DNA of 64,000 bases from Shewanella psychropiezotolerans (GTDB lineage: Bacteria; Pseudomonadota; Gammaproteobacteria; Enterobacterales; Shewanellaceae): contig NZ_CP041614.1 in assembly GCF_007197555.1 (NCBI RefSeq), forward strand, positions 1,480,001 through 1,544,000, read 5' to 3'. Positions 27,168-39,460 of this stretch are shown one piece after another (position 1 is the first letter of the stretch; each line of letters starts with the position of its first letter). The position numbers and the translations under genes are program-made. The notes beneath the pieces are model-generated. The model worked only from the letters and a program-made list of their open reading frames with translations. It did no database searches and had not been told where the DNA came from.

Positions 27168-28085
27168 TTAGACTGATTCTCTGCTGTCTTTTCCTTTGAG
27201 CTTATTCAAATGAGGCAGCAGTTGTTGCAATGCCAGTGCCGTTAAAATTAAGGCCAGACCTATATAGGTAGACCTGGCTATCTGCTCTTGCAAAATCCAG
27301 GCGATAAAACCGATAGACATCACTGGGGACATGAAGACTAAGGTGCTGATGCTCGCCGTTCTTTCCGCTTTTTTAAGTGCTACTAACCAGAGTACGAAGG
27401 TGACTCCCATCTCGAACAGGCCGACATAGATACCCGCAGCGAACGCTTGTGGGTTCCAACTGGGCAGTTCCTGAGTCCATAATAGTGTGACCAAAATGAA
27501 CGGAAAACCCACAAGGAAGCTGAGTAGTAGACTCACGACCGGATCTCCTTTGTCCTTGGTATTGACTATCCAATACAGAGACCAAAGTATTGTGCTGGTC
27601 AGTGCTAGGATGACACCAGTGCCACTCTCGAAGGAAAAGTTAGTGAGATTGCCTTGGGTAGCGATAACGAAGACCCCAAAATAGGCGACGATGGCCGCGG
27701 TCATGTCACTCTTTCTTAGTTTTTGGGAAAGAAGCGGCACCGACAATAGCGGCAGCAAGATGGCCCAGGTGTAGTTAAGTGACAGCGCCTGTTGAGCCGG
27801 TAGCAGGTCATAAGCTTTGAAAAGCACCAGGTAATAAAGGAAGGGATTGAGTAAACCTGTCTGTAGATAAAATAGTGGCTTGGCCTTAAATTGCGCTTTT
27901 ATCAGGTGTAGCTTTCCTTGGAGCAGCAAAATCATGCTCAAGGCGAAGATAGAGGTGATGGTAGCGACAAACACTAACTGAAGTGGGCTAAAATGGGCGA
28001 GTGCCAACTTAAAAGCGGTGGCGACCGTTGACCAAAGGCAGATGGCAGCAATGCCATACAGATAGGCCTGATTTGATTGTTTCAA
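27168..28085 (-). CDS. EamA/DMT-family transporter
   Basis: A 305-residue membrane protein with about ten hydrophobic helices arranged as two EamA repeats (first: YLYGIAAICLWSTVATAFKL; second begins near residue 150 with SFESGTGVILALTSTILWSLYW). The family exports or imports amino acids, nucleotides or other metabolites; the substrate cannot be assigned. It is a single gene, convergent with the previous gene and divergent from dnaK. The C-terminus is charged (NKLKGKDSRESV). Confidence 0.9.
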   Translation of the reverse strand: MKQSNQAYLYGIAAICLWSTVATAFKLALAHFSPLQLVFVATITSIFALSMILLLQGKLHLIKAQFKAKPLFYLQTGLLNPFLYYLVLFKAYDLLPAQQALSLNYTWAILLPLLSVPLLSQKLRKSDMTAAIVAYFGVFVIATQGNLTNFSFESGTGVILALTSTILWSLYWIVNTKDKGDPVVSLLLSFLVGFPFILVTLLWTQELPSWNPQAFAAGIYVGLFEMGVTFVLWLVALKKAERTASISTLVFMSPVMSIGFIAWILQEQIARSTYIGLALILTALALQQLLPHLNKLKGKDSRESV

Positions 28086-28393
28086 TGATTTTACTCTTAA
28101 CTACAGCAGAGACAACGACACGATTTCCTGGCTGCTTATTTAAGCCAAAGAGAGCGCACTCCTAGATTGCATTCATTATACGGTATTTTTTGTGTTGAGT
28201 TTGAGTCGAAGATCAAAAAAATGCCCCTGTGTGCAATTTTTATCTATTTACACTTGTAATTAATGTAAACGGCCCAATATAGAGGTTAAGGCAAGATTAT
28301 GGGGCCGGTTAGCGCCAAAGTGAAACTTGATATAGCAAGCCATTCGCTGAGACCAAATTCTTAAGAACTATTTCTTACTAACTTAATTTCAGG

Positions 28394-28421
28394 CTTGAAA
28401 TCGTCTTTACTAACCCCATAT
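28394..28421 (+). promoter_or_regulatory. Sigma-32 heat-shock promoter of dnaK
   Basis: CTTGAAA (28394-28400), 13-base spacer, CCCCATAT (28414-28421), a near-perfect match to the RpoH consensus. It lies 55 bases before the dnaK ATG. Nothing else was recognised in the rest of the 28086-28475 gap. Confidence 0.93.
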
Positions 28422-28475
28422 CTCCATCAGATAACAAATTTAGCATTACTTAAGAAAAGATTTCAGGAGCACCCC

Positions 28476-30398
28476 ATGGGTAGAATTATTGGTATCGATT
28501 TAGGCACAACAAACTCTTGCGTAGCAGTATTAGACGGCGACACACCACGTGTACTCGAGAATGCCGAAGGCGATCGTACTACACCTTCTATTATCGCCTA
28601 CACTGGCGATGAGATTTTGGTTGGTCAACCTGCAAAGCGCCAAGCAGTGACAAACCCGACTAATACTTTTTACGCCATTAAGCGTCTTATCGGTCGTCGT
28701 TTTAAAGATGACGAAGTTCAGCGTGATGTTGACATCATGCCGTTCAATATCATCGCTGCAGATAATGGTGATGCATGGGTTGAAGCTCATGGTAAGAAGA
28801 TGGCTCCTCCTCAGGTTTCTGCCGAAACCTTGAAGAAAATGAAGAAGACTGCCGAAGATTTCTTAGGTGAAGAAGTAACAGAAGCGGTTATTACCGTACC
28901 TGCATACTTCAACGATTCACAGCGTCAAGCAACTAAAGATGCTGGTCGTATCGCTGGTCTTGAAGTTAAGCGTATCATCAACGAGCCAACTGCTGCTGCA
29001 CTGGCTTATGGTATCGATAAGAAGCAAGGCGATAACATAGTAGCCGTATACGACTTAGGTGGCGGTACTTTCGATATCTCTATCATCGAAATTGATAGTG
29101 TCGATGGTGAGCAAACCTTCGAAGTACTAGCGACTAACGGTGACACTCATTTAGGTGGTGAAGATTTCGATAACCGTTTGATTAAGTATCTTGCCGATGA
29201 GTTCAAGAAAGACCAAGGTCTGGATCTACGTAACGATCCACTGGCTATGCAGCGTCTTAAAGAAGCGGCAGAGAAAGCCAAAATTGAACTTTCAAGTGCA
29301 TCACAGACTGAAGTTAACCTGCCTTACATCACAGCCGATGCATCAGGTCCTAAGCACTTAGTGGTTAAGATCACTCGTGCTAAGCTTGAGTCTCTGGTTG
29401 AAGACCTGATCACTCGTACATTAGAGCCATTAAAAATTGCTTTAGCCGATGCAGACCTTTCAGTGTCAGATATCAACGAAGTGATTCTGGTTGGTGGTCA
29501 GACTCGTATGCCTAAGGTTCGCGCCGAGGTTTCTGAGTTTTTCGGTAAAGAACTTCGTCAAGACGTTAACCCGGACGAAGCGGTTGCCATAGGCGCAGCA
29601 GTTCAGGCTGGTGTACTTTCTGGTGAAGTGAAAGATGTATTGCTACTCGACGTTACACCTCTGTCTCTGGGTATTGAGACCATGGGTAGCGTGATGACTA
29701 AGCTTATCGAGAAGAACACCACTATCCCGACTAAGGCTAGCCAAACCTTCTCTACTGCAGACGATAACCAGAGTGCAGTGACTATTCACGTACTCCAGGG
29801 TGAGCGTAAGCAATCGAGTGGTAACAAGTCTCTGGGTCAATTTAACCTGGAAGGTATCGAGGCTGCTCCTCGTGGTGCTCCACAGATTGAAGTGGCATTC
29901 GACATCGATGCCGATGGTATCTTGCATGTATCAGCTACCGATAAGAAGACAGGTAAAGAGCAGAAAATCACCATTAAAGCTTCTTCTGGTCTGAGTGATG
30001 AAGAAGTAGAAGCTATGGTACGTGATGCCGAAGCCCATGCCGATGAAGATGCTAAGTTCGAAGAGTTGGTCACGGCTCGTAACCAGGCTGATGGCATGGT
30101 TCACGCAACCAAGAAGCAGATTGAAGAAGCTGGTGAAGCATTGCCAAGTGACGAGAAAGAGAAAATTGAAACTGCTATGACTGCTGTTGAAACAGCGGTT
30201 CAAGGTAAGGACAAAGAGGCTATCGATAAGTCAACTCAAGAGCTGATGGAAGCATCTTCTAAGTTGATGGAAATTGCCCAGGCTAAGGCCCAAGCTGAGC
30301 AGGGACAGCAAGCACCTGAAGGCGAAGCACAAGCGGCTAAGCCAGACGAAGATGTTGTTGATGCAGAGTTTGAAGAAGTGAAAGAAGACAAGAAGTAA
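28476..30398 (+). CDS. dnaK: Molecular chaperone DnaK (Hsp70)
   Basis: A 640-residue Hsp70. ATPase domain: [18 protein letters not shown] at the start, [42 protein letters not shown]. Then the linker [15 protein letters not shown], the substrate-binding domain, and a lid ending in the EEVKEDKK tail. It folds and protects proteins with DnaJ and GrpE. ATG 28476 with CAGGAG upstream matches the conserved start; the open frame to 28395 runs through the sigma-32 promoter and is not translated. dnaJ follows 126 bases downstream. Confidence 0.98.
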   Translation: MGRIIGIDLGTTNSCVAVLDGDTPRVLENAEGDRTTPSIIAYTGDEILVGQPAKRQAVTNPTNTFYAIKRLIGRRFKDDEVQRDVDIMPFNIIAADNGDAWVEAHGKKMAPPQVSAETLKKMKKTAEDFLGEEVTEAVITVPAYFNDSQRQATKDAGRIAGLEVKRIINEPTAAALAYGIDKKQGDNIVAVYDLGGGTFDISIIEIDSVDGEQTFEVLATNGDTHLGGEDFDNRLIKYLADEFKKDQGLDLRNDPLAMQRLKEAAEKAKIELSSASQTEVNLPYITADASGPKHLVVKITRAKLESLVEDLITRTLEPLKIALADADLSVSDINEVILVGGQTRMPKVRAEVSEFFGKELRQDVNPDEAVAIGAAVQAGVLSGEVKDVLLLDVTPLSLGIETMGSVMTKLIEKNTTIPTKASQTFSTADDNQSAVTIHVLQGERKQSSGNKSLGQFNLEGIEAAPRGAPQIEVAFDIDADGILHVSATDKKTGKEQKITIKASSGLSDEEVEAMVRDAEAHADEDAKFEELVTARNQADGMVHATKKQIEEAGEALPSDEKEKIETAMTAVETAVQGKDKEAIDKSTQELMEASSKLMEIAQAKAQAEQGQQAPEGEAQAAKPDEDVVDAEFEEVKEDKK

Positions 30399-30426
30399 TA
30401 AAGGCTAACTCCTGAGTTATTTGAAT

Positions 30427-30456
30427 ACGGGCGTTAGGGGAAACTCTAATGCCCGT
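30427..30456 (+). terminator. Hairpin between dnaK and dnaJ
   Basis: ACGGGCGTTAG / CTAATGCCCGT with one G-T pair and an eight-base loop, and a weak T-rich stretch 14 bases further on. It probably lowers dnaJ expression relative to dnaK or stabilises the dnaK 3' end. Confidence 0.5.
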
Positions 30457-30524
30457 AGTTGTGTTTTTAGCTACAAAATTAGCGACTAGAACAGCTACCA
30501 CATCAGCAAAGAAAGCGTGAGAAT

Positions 30525-31655
30525 ATGTCAAAGCGAGATTATTACGAAGTATTAAGTGTCGGTCGTGAATCCAGTGAACGTGAAATTAAAAAGGCTTATA
30601 AGCGTTTAGCCATGAAGTTTCACCCGGATCGCAACCCAGGCGATAAGACTGCAGAAGCCAATTTCAAAGAGATAAAGGAAGCTTACGAAATCCTTACCGA
30701 TAGCGATAAGAAGGCGGCCTATGATCAATTTGGTCATGCTGGCGTCGATCCTAATCGTGGCGGTGGTGGTTTCGGTGGCAATGCCGATTTTGGTGATGTT
30801 TTCGGTGATGTGTTTGGTGATATCTTCGGTGGTGGCCGTCGTGGTGGCCAACGTCAGGCTGCTCGTGGTAGTGATCTGCGTTACAACCTTGAGCTGTCTT
30901 TGGAAGAAGCTGTTAAAGGTCTGACTAAAGAGCTACGCATACCAAAGTTGACTACCTGTGATAGCTGTGATGGCAGTGGTGCTAAGAAGGGCACCTCACC
31001 AACAACCTGTGGTACCTGTCATGGTCAAGGCCAAGTGCAGATGCGTCAAGGTTTCTTCGCGGTGCAGCAAGCCTGTCCTACCTGTCATGGACGCGGCAAG
31101 ATCATTAAAGATCCTTGTAACAAGTGTCATGGTGAAGGCCGTGTCGAGAAGAGCAAGACTTTATCAGTTAAGATACCAGCCGGTGTCGATAATGGCGATC
31201 GTATTCGTTTGTCTGGCGAAGGTGAAGCGGGTGAGTATGGTGCTCCTCCAGGAGACCTTTACGTGCAGGTGAGCGTACGCGAGCACTCAATCTTCGTTCG
31301 TGACGGTAATAACCTCTATTGCGAAGTACCGATTTCATTCGGTAAAGCCGCACTTGGTGGTGGGATTGAAGTGCCTACACTCGATGGTAAGGTGAACCTT
31401 AAGATACCTGCAGAGACGCAAACCGGTCGTATGTTCCGCATGCGTGGTAAGGGTGTTAAGTCTGTGCGCAGCCATGCCGTGGGTGACTTGTTGTGTAAGG
31501 TTGTCATGGAAACTCCGGTCAAACTTAACGAACGTCAGAAAGAGCTGTTACGCGAATTCGATGAGACACTCTCGGATGCTTCCAAGAAGCACAGTCCGAA
31601 AGCCGAAGGTTTCTTCGATGGCGTGAAGAAGTTCTTCCAGGATTTGAATACCTAA
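30525..31655 (+). CDS. dnaJ: Molecular chaperone DnaJ (Hsp40)
   Basis: A 376-residue type I J-protein. Residues 1-70 are the J domain with HPD in [10 protein letters not shown], which stimulates DnaK ATPase. It is followed by a Gly/Phe-rich linker ([20 protein letters not shown]). Four zinc-finger repeats come next: [24 protein letters not shown] and CNKCHGEG. The C-terminal part is the substrate-binding and dimerisation region. It is the second gene of the heat-shock unit, with a terminator at 31691. Confidence 0.98.
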   Translation: MSKRDYYEVLSVGRESSEREIKKAYKRLAMKFHPDRNPGDKTAEANFKEIKEAYEILTDSDKKAAYDQFGHAGVDPNRGGGGFGGNADFGDVFGDVFGDIFGGGRRGGQRQAARGSDLRYNLELSLEEAVKGLTKELRIPKLTTCDSCDGSGAKKGTSPTTCGTCHGQGQVQMRQGFFAVQQACPTCHGRGKIIKDPCNKCHGEGRVEKSKTLSVKIPAGVDNGDRIRLSGEGEAGEYGAPPGDLYVQVSVREHSIFVRDGNNLYCEVPISFGKAALGGGIEVPTLDGKVNLKIPAETQTGRMFRMRGKGVKSVRSHAVGDLLCKVVMETPVKLNERQKELLREFDETLSDASKKHSPKAEGFFDGVKKFFQDLNT

Positions 31656-31690
31656 CTTCATTTCAAACAGCAGAAATTAAGTTTATAGAG

Positions 31691-31712
31691 CCTCGCTTCG
31701 CGAGGTTTTTTT
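31691..31712 (+). terminator. Terminator after dnaJ
   Basis: CCTCGC-ttc-GCGAGG followed by seven T. Confidence 0.92.
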
Positions 31713-31975
31713 GTACATGGCCCTTCTTTAACAAGAGTTATCCTCGGGCGCAGGGCTCCTGAAATGCTCCCTCGGTAACAGCTCCATACGTTACTCTCGA
31801 TAATTGCTCCTGCATTATTCTACCTTTAGCCATCCGTGGGCTCGTATCTCCTCCTAACTCCCTCATTCAAATAAATCCGAGGGTAACAATAAAGTGTTTC
31901 GTTCATGATAATAATGTTGCTGAAATTTGATAAACTCTAGCTCCTAGGACTTGTATTACAAAGGACCATCTCCTG
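31713..31975. other. Intergenic stretch with small hairpins and repeat fragments
   Basis: No gene. Short hairpins with GCTCC loops recur: GTAAC-agctccatac-GTTAC (about 31782-31796) and ATAAT-tgctcctgc-ATTAT (about 31801-31818). A CCATCCGTGG fragment at about 31833 resembles the modular repeats at 23064. Degenerate and of unknown meaning. Confidence 0.4.
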
Positions 31976-32776
31976 ATGAAATCTATACCTGCATTACTCC
32001 TCTCTGCCTTGATCTTATCTGGCTGTGCCACTCATCAATCACCTACTGGACGTGGGCAGACCTTGCTGTTTTCATCTCAGGAAATTAACCAGATGGGAGA
32101 TGCTTCATTCGAGCAGATTAAAAAACAAGAGAAGATGAGTAAAGATAGCAAGTTGGTGACTTATGTAGACTGCGTCGCTAATCGAGTGACCCAGGTCTTA
32201 CCCGATAAGTCGCTTAAATGGGATGTAGTGGTGTTCGAGTCCGAGCAAGTTAACGCGTTTGCTCTGCCTGGTGGTCATATCGGTGTCTATACCGGTTTGT
32301 TAAAAGTTGCCGAAAATGAAGACCAATTGGCCACCGTTATCGGACATGAGGTGGCTCATGTATTGGCTCATCACAGTAATGAACAGGTGTCTCGTGTACA
32401 AATGACCGGGCTGGGTATGCAATTGGCTGATGCGGCGCTAGGGGCTGGAGGGGTCAGTAATAAAGACCTGTATATGGCGGCGCTTGGTTTAGGTACTCAG
32501 GTTGGCTTTATATTGCCCTATGGTCGTGAGCAGGAGAATGAGGCCGATATCATGGGAGTGGAGTTGATGGCTCGAGCGGGGTTTGATCCGAGTCAAAGTA
32601 TGCTGCTTTGGCAGAACATGGCCAAAGTCGGAGGGGAGCAAGGTCCCGAGTTACTGTCTACCCATCCATCTCACGGCCATAGAATTGATGATCTAAGCCA
32701 AATGCAGGCGCAAGTTATGCCTCTTTATCTTGCGAGCAAAAATAAAGTAAAGAATCGCTGTCAGATTGCGAAATAA
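31976..32776 (+). CDS. M48-family metallopeptidase, outer-membrane lipoprotein (LoiP/YcaL-like)
   Basis: A 266-residue protein with a lipoprotein signal (LSGCATH, Cys17) and the zinc protease motif HEVAH at residues 124-128; the third ligand is in ENEADIMG. Other family blocks are NAFALPGGHIGVYTGLL and STHPSHGHRIDDL. E. coli relatives LoiP, YcaL and BepA act in periplasmic quality control of outer-membrane proteins. It lacks the C-terminal TPR domain of BepA, so it is LoiP/YcaL-like by size. Its place after dnaKJ fits stress proteostasis, though no heat-shock promoter was found. Confidence 0.92.
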   Translation: MKSIPALLLSALILSGCATHQSPTGRGQTLLFSSQEINQMGDASFEQIKKQEKMSKDSKLVTYVDCVANRVTQVLPDKSLKWDVVVFESEQVNAFALPGGHIGVYTGLLKVAENEDQLATVIGHEVAHVLAHHSNEQVSRVQMTGLGMQLADAALGAGGVSNKDLYMAALGLGTQVGFILPYGREQENEADIMGVELMARAGFDPSQSMLLWQNMAKVGGEQGPELLSTHPSHGHRIDDLSQMQAQVMPLYLASKNKVKNRCQIAK

Positions 32777-32859
32777 ACTTGAGCTTATAAAGAACACTTT
32801 TTTTAAATATGGTAAACTAGCGCGCGAAAATTAATTGAATAACTGGGAGTAGAATCATT

Positions 32860-33477
32860 ATGTCTGACAAGTTCACTAGTATTGAAGCGCAAGCAAGTTA
32901 TGGCGTAGGTCGTCAACTTGGCGAGCAATTGGCTGCTAACTCATTCGAAGGTATCGATATCTCAGCTGTTCAGCTAGGCCTTGCCGATGCGTTTGAAGGT
33001 AAAGAGAGCCAAGTTGCTATGGAAGACCTTCAAATTGCGTTTACTGAGATCAGTCAGCGTATTCAGAAAGTTCAGGAAGCAGCTGCTGAAGCGGCATCTG
33101 CTGAAGGCGAAACTTTCCTAGGTGAGAACGCTAAGCGTGATGGAATCGTGACGCTTGAGTCTGGTCTTCAGTATGAGATCCTCAATGAAGGCGAGGGTGA
33201 CAAGCCAAGTCTTGACGCTACGGTCCGTACTCACTATCACGGTACTTTCATCAATGGTGATGTATTCGATAGCTCAGTCGCTCGTGATCAACCTGCCGAG
33301 TTCCCTGTGTCAGGTGTGATTGCCGGTTGGACCGAGGCGCTACAACTTATGCCAGTGGGTGCTAAGTGGAGGCTTTATGTTCCTCATCACTTGGCATACG
33401 GTGAACGTGGTGCCGGTGCTTCTATCCCGCCATACTCCGCATTGGTATTTGAAGTCGAATTGCTCGACATTCTTTAA
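32860..33477 (+). CDS. fklB: FKBP-type peptidyl-prolyl isomerase (FKBP22-like)
   Basis: A 205-residue isomerase with an N-terminal dimerisation helix region (to about residue 85) and a C-terminal FKBP domain. Active-site blocks are visible: VRTHYHGTFINGDVFDSS, FPVSGVIAGWTEALQLMPVG and the final IPPYSALVFEVELLDI. There is no signal peptide, so it is cytoplasmic like E. coli FklB. FKBP22 is well known in cold-adapted Shewanella, where it helps folding at low temperature. A strong terminator follows at 33493. Confidence 0.95.
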   Translation: MSDKFTSIEAQASYGVGRQLGEQLAANSFEGIDISAVQLGLADAFEGKESQVAMEDLQIAFTEISQRIQKVQEAAAEAASAEGETFLGENAKRDGIVTLESGLQYEILNEGEGDKPSLDATVRTHYHGTFINGDVFDSSVARDQPAEFPVSGVIAGWTEALQLMPVGAKWRLYVPHHLAYGERGAGASIPPYSALVFEVELLDIL

Positions 33478-33492
33478 TTCAATATCATTAAA

Positions 33493-33521
33493 TGCCTAAG
33501 CTAACGCTTAGGCATTTTTTT
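33493..33521 (+). terminator. Terminator after fklB
   Basis: TGCCTAAGC-taac-GCTTAGGCA followed by seven T. Confidence 0.94.
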
Positions 33522-33613
33522 AGAATCAGAATTAACAGTTCCTCTTTTATGACTATAAAGAGTTGAACTGCCCGTTATATAATTTAGCTAGATAGCATTA
33601 AGGAAGTAATACG

Positions 33614-34426
33614 ATGACAGAACAAGTAAGAGTGGCTATTACAGGCGGCAGTGGTCGTATGGGACGTACTCTTATTGAAGCTGCACGAATTCAGCCTGCT
33701 ATCTATCTAGGTGCTGCGATTGAAAGAGCTGGCTCGACTCTGATAGGGGTTGATGCTGGTGAGCTTGCTGGTGTGGGGTCGATGAACGTACCTATTACTG
33801 ATTCGCTCGATAAAGCTGTCGATGATTTCGATGTGCTCATCGATTTTACCTCCCCTGAAGCGAGTGTAATTCATGCCGATTGGTGTGCCAGACATGGTAA
33901 GGCTATTGTTATAGGCACTACTGGCTTCACCGATGCTCAAAAATCAAAGATCTCTGCTTATGCAGATAAGATACCTGTTGTGATGGCGCCTAATATGGCT
34001 GTCGGGGTTAACCTTATGTGGAAACTGCTCGAGTTAGCGGCAGAAGTCATGGGTGATTACACGGATATAGAGATCATCGAGGGTCATCACAGGTATAAGA
34101 AAGATGCGCCTTCTGGCACGGCACTCAAGATGGGCGAAGTGATCGCCAAAACTTTGGGTCGTGATCTTAACAAATGTGCCGTTTACGGCCGTGAAGGGAT
34201 GACCGGAGAGCGTGACCGCGAAACGATAGGTTTCTCTACCATACGTGCAGGGGATCTTGTTGGTGAGCATACCGCCATGTTTGCCGATATTGGTGAGCGG
34301 TTGGAGATCACTCATAAGGCATCGAGTCGTATGACTTTCGCTAATGGTGCCATGAGAGCATCGGTCTGGTTAGTCAATCAAGATGTCGGGCTCTACGATA
34401 TGCAGCAGGTATTGGGTCTCAAATAA
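33614..34426 (+). CDS. dapB: 4-hydroxy-tetrahydrodipicolinate reductase
   Basis: A 270-residue NAD(P)H-dependent reductase of the diaminopimelate/lysine pathway. The N-terminal Rossmann fold starts [19 protein letters not shown]. The catalytic block is [20 protein letters not shown], and [18 protein letters not shown] follows. It supplies lysine and the peptidoglycan residue meso-diaminopimelate. ATG with AGGAAG eight bases upstream. In Shewanella it precedes carAB; here a hairpin and a tandem repeat array separate them. Confidence 0.97.
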   Translation: MTEQVRVAITGGSGRMGRTLIEAARIQPAIYLGAAIERAGSTLIGVDAGELAGVGSMNVPITDSLDKAVDDFDVLIDFTSPEASVIHADWCARHGKAIVIGTTGFTDAQKSKISAYADKIPVVMAPNMAVGVNLMWKLLELAAEVMGDYTDIEIIEGHHRYKKDAPSGTALKMGEVIAKTLGRDLNKCAVYGREGMTGERDRETIGFSTIRAGDLVGEHTAMFADIGERLEITHKASSRMTFANGAMRASVWLVNQDVGLYDMQQVLGLK

Positions 34427-34440
34427 TTACTATTTTTTAA

Positions 34441-34463
34441 AACCGCCAATCAGGCGGTTTTTT
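34441..34463 (+). terminator. Terminator after dapB
   Basis: AACCGCC-aatca-GGCGGTT followed by six T, directly before the tandem repeat array. Confidence 0.9.
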
Positions 34464-34770
34464 TATACACGGAAGTATTTATCCCCGGACACCATGGATG
34501 GTGTAGGAGGGGGTTTATACACGGAACTGTTTTTGTAAGTATTTATCCCAGGACACCATGGATGGTGTAGGAGGGGGTTTATACACGGAACTGTTTTTGT
34601 AAGTATTTATCCCCGGACACCATGGATGGTGTAGGAGGGGGTTTATACACGGAACTGTTTTTGTAAGTATTTATCCCCGGACACCATGGATGGTGTAGGA
34701 GGGGGTTTATACACGGAACTGTTTTTGGAAGAGTTATCCCCGAACGCCAAGGTGGTGTAGGAGGGGAGTT
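34464..34770. repeat. 64-bp tandem repeat array with internal palindromes upstream of carA
   Basis: The segment ACCATGGATGGTGT recurs with an exact 64-base period (ACCATGG at 34491, 34555, 34619, 34683), with a degenerate fifth unit near 34747 (CCAAGGTGGTGT). Each unit contains the palindrome ACACCAT-GG-ATGGTGT, the run GGAGGGGG and TTATACACGGAACTG. Copies 2-4 are nearly identical. Spacers are not variable, so it is not CRISPR. The rest of the gap to carA (34771-34942) is AT-rich and probably holds the carA promoter and arginine/pyrimidine control; no site could be defined. Confidence 0.92.
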
Positions 34771-34942
34771 ATGTTTTATCAAAATAAGTTGATAATTTAA
34801 ATTTTTAATTTGTAGACAAGCTAAATAAACACGTATATAGTTGTCCGAATTTGCCAAAATTTCGTATTTATGTGAATATTGGTATTATTAAAGCAATAAA
34901 AAACATTATATTTTAGTGGCTTGGCTCTTTATGGAGGTCGCG

Positions 34943-36088
34943 TTGACAAAGTCTGCCTTACTCGTACTCGAAGATGGAACTGTATTCTCTGGCACAGCAA
35001 TTGGTGCCGATGGACATGCTGTTGGTGAAGTTGTTTTTAACACTTCAATGACAGGATACCAGGAGATCCTGACAGATCCCTCTTATTCTCGCCAGATCGT
35101 AACTCTAACTTATCCTCATATTGGTAACACTGGAACCAATGATGAAGATACAGAATCCGATGCAGTCCATGCTTGTGGTCTGATCATCAGAGATCTTCCT
35201 CTTCTCGCCAGTAACTTTCGTAATCAGCAATGCTTGAGTGAATATCTGAAAGCTAACAATATTGTTGGCATCGCAGATATTGATACTCGAAAGTTGACTC
35301 GTATTTTACGAGAGAAAGGTGCGCAAGCGGGCTGTATCTTAGTCGGTGAGGATGACATAGCTAAGGCACTAGCCGAAGCGAAAGCGTTCCCTGGTTTAAA
35401 AGGCATGGATTTAGCCAAAGAAGTCACAACAGAAAAAGCCTATCAATGGCGTAGCGGTAGCTGGCGTTTAGTCGGTGGTTTACCCGAAGATAAGCCTGAA
35501 TCAGAGCTTAAATACAAGATCGTTGCTTACGACTACGGTGTGAAGCGTAATATCTTACGTATGCTGGTAGATCGTGGTTGTGATGTCACTGTGGTTCCGG
35601 CCCAGACACCAGCATCTGAAGTGCTGGCGATGAAGCCTGATGGGATATTCCTCTCGAATGGCCCTGGTGACCCAGAGCCATGTGATTATGCTATCAAGGC
35701 GATTCAGGAGATCCTCAAGACAGAGATTCCTGTGTTTGGTATTTGTCTCGGTCATCAGCTGTTGGCTCTCGCCTCTGGCGCTAAAACCCTTAAAATGAAG
35801 TTTGGTCATCATGGTGCCAACCATCCTGTGAGCGACCTTGAGAAAGGTAATGTGATGATCACTAGCCAAAACCACGGTTTTGCTGCTGATGAAACTAGCC
35901 TGCCAGCCAACATCAAGGTGACTCATAAGTCATTGTTTGATGGTTCATTGCAAGGTATACATTTGACAGATAAGCCTGCATTTAGCTTCCAGGGACACCC
36001 TGAAGCGAGTCCGGGTCCACATGATGCAGCGCCTTTGTTCAATCACTTTATTGAACTTATCGAGCTATATCGTCAAAACGCCAAGTAA
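34943..36088 (+). CDS. carA: Carbamoyl-phosphate synthase small subunit (glutaminase)
   Basis: A 381-residue glutamine amidotransferase subunit. It hydrolyses glutamine and channels ammonia to CarB for carbamoyl phosphate, used for arginine and pyrimidines. The class I glutaminase Cys lies in [14 protein letters not shown], with the His-Glu pair in [17 protein letters not shown] 34943 is chosen as start: GGAGG (34933-34937) is five bases upstream, and the protein then begins like E. coli CarA ([12 protein letters not shown]). Upstream in-frame ATGs at 34931 overlap the ribosome site. carB follows after 19 bases. Confidence 0.96.
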   Translation: MTKSALLVLEDGTVFSGTAIGADGHAVGEVVFNTSMTGYQEILTDPSYSRQIVTLTYPHIGNTGTNDEDTESDAVHACGLIIRDLPLLASNFRNQQCLSEYLKANNIVGIADIDTRKLTRILREKGAQAGCILVGEDDIAKALAEAKAFPGLKGMDLAKEVTTEKAYQWRSGSWRLVGGLPEDKPESELKYKIVAYDYGVKRNILRMLVDRGCDVTVVPAQTPASEVLAMKPDGIFLSNGPGDPEPCDYAIKAIQEILKTEIPVFGICLGHQLLALASGAKTLKMKFGHHGANHPVSDLEKGNVMITSQNHGFAADETSLPANIKVTHKSLFDGSLQGIHLTDKPAFSFQGHPEASPGPHDAAPLFNHFIELIELYRQNAK

Positions 36089-36107
36089 TCAGGAGAAGGT
36101 TTAAGCA

Positions 36108-39326
<3,219 letters not shown>

Positions 39327-39341
39327 GACGCGTTACTTAAT

Positions 39342-39368
39342 AAAAAGGCCGCATTCGCGGCCTTTTTA
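39342..39368 (+). terminator. Terminator after carB
   Basis: AAAAAGGCCGC-attc-GCGGCCTTTTT, a strong intrinsic terminator that could also work in reverse. Confidence 0.94.
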
Positions 39369-39460
39369 TTGTTTCAGGATCTAAAATATCCCCTTTTCAG
39401 CGAGTTCGCGCATTTCTACTAAACTTTAAAGACTAGTCATGTTTAGGTGGTAAGCGGCTC

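Noticed and set aside
28395..28475. 27-codon N-terminal extension of DnaK from TTG 28395
   Set aside because: The TTG lies inside the -35 element of the sigma-32 promoter, and DnaK is universally short at its N-terminus.
34464..34770. Possible CRISPR array
   Set aside because: The whole 64-bp unit is repeated, including what would be spacers, so there are no variable spacers, and no cas genes are in the window.
34579..34857. 92-codon reverse-strand ORF
   Set aside because: It is a translation of the 64-bp repeats, with periodic repetition and no supporting start signals.
34859..34885. Possible ArgR box before carA
   Set aside because: GTGAATATTGGTATTA resembles half of the consensus only; control by arginine is likely on general grounds but not shown by this sequence.
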